This document shows positions 61,369 to 64,000 of a DNA stretch of 64,000 nt, piece by piece. The notes under the pieces are model-generated. The model did not search any database and was not told the origin of the DNA. It saw nothing but the letters and a program-made list of their open reading frames with translations. The stretch's first letter is position 1; each line of letters begins with the position of its first letter. This DNA is from Kudoa neothunni (Eukaryota > Cnidaria), in assembly GCA_964304625.1 (NCBI GenBank), contig OZ199838.1, positions 12,710,001-12,774,000 of the forward strand. The letters run 5' to 3'. Both the position numbers and the translations under genes were made by a program.

Positions 61369-61860
61369 TTATTCAAAAATATACTTTAAAGCATTGCAGA
61401 AGAACGTTAAATTCTATTTTTGCAATTATCGTAGTAACAAACTAAAGTATGCGACGAAAACCTGTGAAATAAACGTGACAAATTTGAACCCCAAAAGTTT
61501 ATTCACGGCGACTATTAAACGATATACTTAACATGAAAACATTTCAATTTATTTATAAAAAATAATTTTTCCGCATAGTTACGCAAAAAATACACATAAT
61601 AAATTGTTAATTCAATAATTTAAAAAAAAACTATTTTTAATATCATTTAAAATTACATAAATTTAGAACAAAACGTCAGTAACCTGCTATTTTAAACGCT
61701 ATAATTATTGATAGTAGAAAAATATGCACAACCGCATTTAGAACGTAAAATATTCATATGAAAAAGAAAATAAATCGGGCCACATATAAAAATTAAAATT
61801 TTGTAAGTGGAATAAAATTAGACAAAATCAATCTTATTGGATTCATTTACCACATCCAAA

Positions 61861-63310
61861 TCATAACAACCTTCGGGCAGCAAAAAAAAATTTATCCACC
61901 ATATTATCAGACACATCCTCCAAAAATTTGGGATGCCACCTTGGATTGTTGTCTCGATCGATATACGCGGCTCGAATGCCTTCATAGTAGTCATGATGTC
62001 GCATGAAATTCTGCGCCATTCTATATTCATATTTTAGACAATCTTCAATCGACATATTTTTAGCCATTTTCAAATAGCGATGTGTCACCTAATCAATATC
62101 AAACTTTATTAACACTACACAGAACAAACCTTCAAAGAAGTTGGCGACATTTTACACATGTTAGTGTAGGCTGCGTGAAGAAGATTATAACTGAATGCTT
62201 TCTTGGCTCGCTCTCTCAAGTGAAGCATTATCTCCTCAATTGTTGGCATTTCGAATATCAACTGAACTTGATCCACCAGAATTTCCTCAATAGTTACTCC
62301 CAACGTGACTTGAAATCCACTCAACATTGCCAAATATGATGCCACCTTCAATCCCATTTGGCTCTTATACGATCCCAAACTCTATAAGAAAAATAACACA
62401 TTTTCGTGTGATTATATTTGATTAGCTACAATCATGTGTCTTCGAATATCATCCGTTTCGAATTTGGTAGTGTTGGTTACTAGTCCCCATTTGTTGCATT
62501 CTTCAACGTTGAAACTTGCGTTCGAAAACGCCATAAACAAACCAATATTATGCGGAATTTGACTGAGGTAATATCCACCGCCACCATCTGGGAAAAACCC
62601 AAAAGTACATTCCGGTAGACGCATTGTGCCCAACCTTGACATCAGAGAATGGCTGCCATGTGTTACCAAACTGACGCCTCCTATTGAACGGTTACATAAA
62701 TACGCCAGATTCCATAAAACGTATTCGTATTCGTAGTTAGAATACCTCCAACACATGAGCCCTCTACCAATGAGATAAAGGGTTTCTTCGACTTGGCAAT
62801 CATATAACAGCTAGTGTAATAATCCCGAAAAAAGTTTTTTCTCATTTGCATCGATTGCTCACTTAGATCTGGTTTCATTCCTTTTTCTGCCACACCTTCT
62901 TTGTATAACGCCTTGTGATCTGTCCCCGAACAGAACATCTTACCTAAATCGGGGGAGAATTATTGATAATTTTTACGGTGTTTGTCAAGGGGTACAAATC
63001 GAGCCTGTCTACCCGGTGCGTCGAGGAAATATGCACTAACGTCCTCATTATCTTTGGTTAATGTCAATATAGATCTCAAATGCTTTATCATATCATATGA
63101 AACTGCATTCATTGCTTCTGGGCGCTGTAGTCGCAATGTAACAACCGAATTGGTTACGTCTGTCAACAATGGGCCATCATTACTCCTTATAGTAAAATCA
63201 AGTTTTGGGCGATGTATTGTTGTATCTTCACTGCCGACATTAATGTAAGTTCTCCGTGGCAGTCTTAAAAACCTTAATGACATTGTAGTGTACGCATGCG
63301 CATTTACCAT
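61861..63310 (-). CDS. HIBCH: 3-hydroxyisobutyryl-CoA hydrolase, mitochondrial
   Basis: Enoyl-CoA hydratase/isomerase-fold hydrolase that releases 3-hydroxyisobutyrate from its CoA ester in valine breakdown. Five exons in phase, 408 residues (human 386): 63013-63310, 62746-62943, 62430-62680, 62130-62381, 61861-62088. An arginine-rich, acid-poor N-terminus (MSLRFLRLPRRTY) suits import into mitochondria; whether the first or the tenth Met is used is open. Landmarks: LQRPEAMNAVSYDMI, KMFCSGTD (oxyanion loop), SLVEGSCVGGGVSLVTHG, and RLPECTFGFFPDGGGGYYLS, with Glu189 and Asp197 at the spacing of the catalytic Glu/Asp pair. CKMSPTSLKV, YRMAQNFMRHHDYYEGIRA and RWHPKFLEDV follow. An insertion of about 20 residues follows FCSGTDH. 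Introns are 48-69 bp. Confidence 0.95.
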
Positions 63311-64000
63311 TTTTCAAATATGAAAACACATTGTCACTCATGCGTATATATATAAGTTCGAACTTTTGATTTTATTCTGATATAAAAGTCTTTGATAGAA
63401 TTATAAAATAAATATTTTCAGCTCTTATCATAAAATTAGCGTTTCTTTGTTATCGTCCAAAATTTTAAAAAAGACCTAACATTTTTAAAAATTTGTTATT
63501 TTTTATACAGACAAGATATTAAGTGATGATTATTCGAATAAACTTGTGTATATATTTTCGCGAGCATATAAATTGTAGCTTAAATATTTTCTATTGATAA
63601 GTTAATTCTAAAATAATTTGGAGCGGTTTATTTTTAGGCAGCGTTCATTGGCAGGTAAATAATTAAATGTAGCAGATTCTAAAAAATTAAATTTGTATAT
63701 AGCTTATGAGCAAGAAATGTTTGGGTTAAAAATTTATATCGCGCAAGCGTACATGCCATTTAGTATTAAAGTTTACCGTGCCGATAGACGATCTTATTTT
63801 TATTTAGTTAGAAAAATGATCAATTCTGTTGAGGTTGGGTAAGCCTCAGTTTATTCAAATTAAAATACACATATAATCTTAGATATTACTAAAATTATAT
63901 TTTAGCTTTTCGTATACAATATTTTATGGATCAATTGTGAATTTTTAAAATAGACCAACTGTTTAGTTTTACCAATTTTGACGTACGATCCATATTAATT
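63311..64000. other. HIBCH upstream region and dispersed repeat copy 2
   Basis: The HIBCH promoter should lie here. At about 63655-63840 an interrupted open stretch (LNVADSKKLNLYIAYEQEMF...) resembles 49085-49280. No complete gene. Confidence 0.4.

Noticed and set aside
1-64000. CRISPR arrays, rRNA, bacterial operons
   Set aside because: No regularly spaced repeats, no rRNA-like text, and intron-split animal genes throughout.

Overview
This is animal nuclear DNA. It is AT-rich, with intron-split genes and mostly 40-75 bp introns. The genes include a choline transporter, a synaptobrevin and a BAR-RhoGAP protein, which point to an animal with a nervous system. The splice acceptors are loose (TTTAG, ATAG, AAG as well as CAG), unlike the strict C. 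elegans consensus. I cannot place the species; a small-intron invertebrate fits. All nine host genes were read exon by exon, and the phases close in all of them except for two unidentified first exons and one uncertain last junction.

Layout. 0-3.5 kb: hAT and piggyBac-like ends and a Helitron. 4.0-4.5 kb: synaptobrevin (-). 5.3-9.4 kb: two Helitrons joined head to tail, one carrying a Merlin transposon. 11.5-19.2 kb: a three-deep nest, with a short-LTR Ty3/gypsy fossil inside a pogo/Tigger element inside a Merlin element. 19.9-23.1 kb: a piggyBac element inside another. 24.0-28.2 kb: high-affinity choline transporter (+), with a tRNA-derived SINE in its first intron. 28.5-30.5 kb: a third piggyBac derivative. 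31.3-35.9 kb: two tandem paralogues (-) for single-pass membrane glycoproteins built of four fibronectin-III-like repeats, a family I do not recognise. 37.5-40.2 kb: BAR-RhoGAP gene (+). 40.5-41.7 kb: a fourth piggyBac derivative. 42 kb: a second SINE copy with a 74-bp hairpin inserted. 44 kb: a Tigger remnant.

The right third holds four metabolic or mitochondrial genes: RMDN-type TPR protein (+), complex I NDUFS6 (-), PANK4 kinase-phosphatase (-) and 3-hydroxyisobutyryl-CoA hydrolase (-). Between and after them lie a MULE remnant, a third Merlin element and a Helitron.

The choline transporter and the R-SNARE both serve cholinergic synapses (choline uptake, vesicle fusion). PANK4 and HIBCH both handle CoA compounds, and NDUFS6 and RMDN act at the mitochondrion. 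Nothing in the sequence shows that these neighbours are co-regulated. The strongest candidates for something new are the tandem FN3-like receptor pair, the BAR-RhoGAP protein lacking its arginine finger, and the PANK4 that keeps the kinase catalytic residues mammals have lost.
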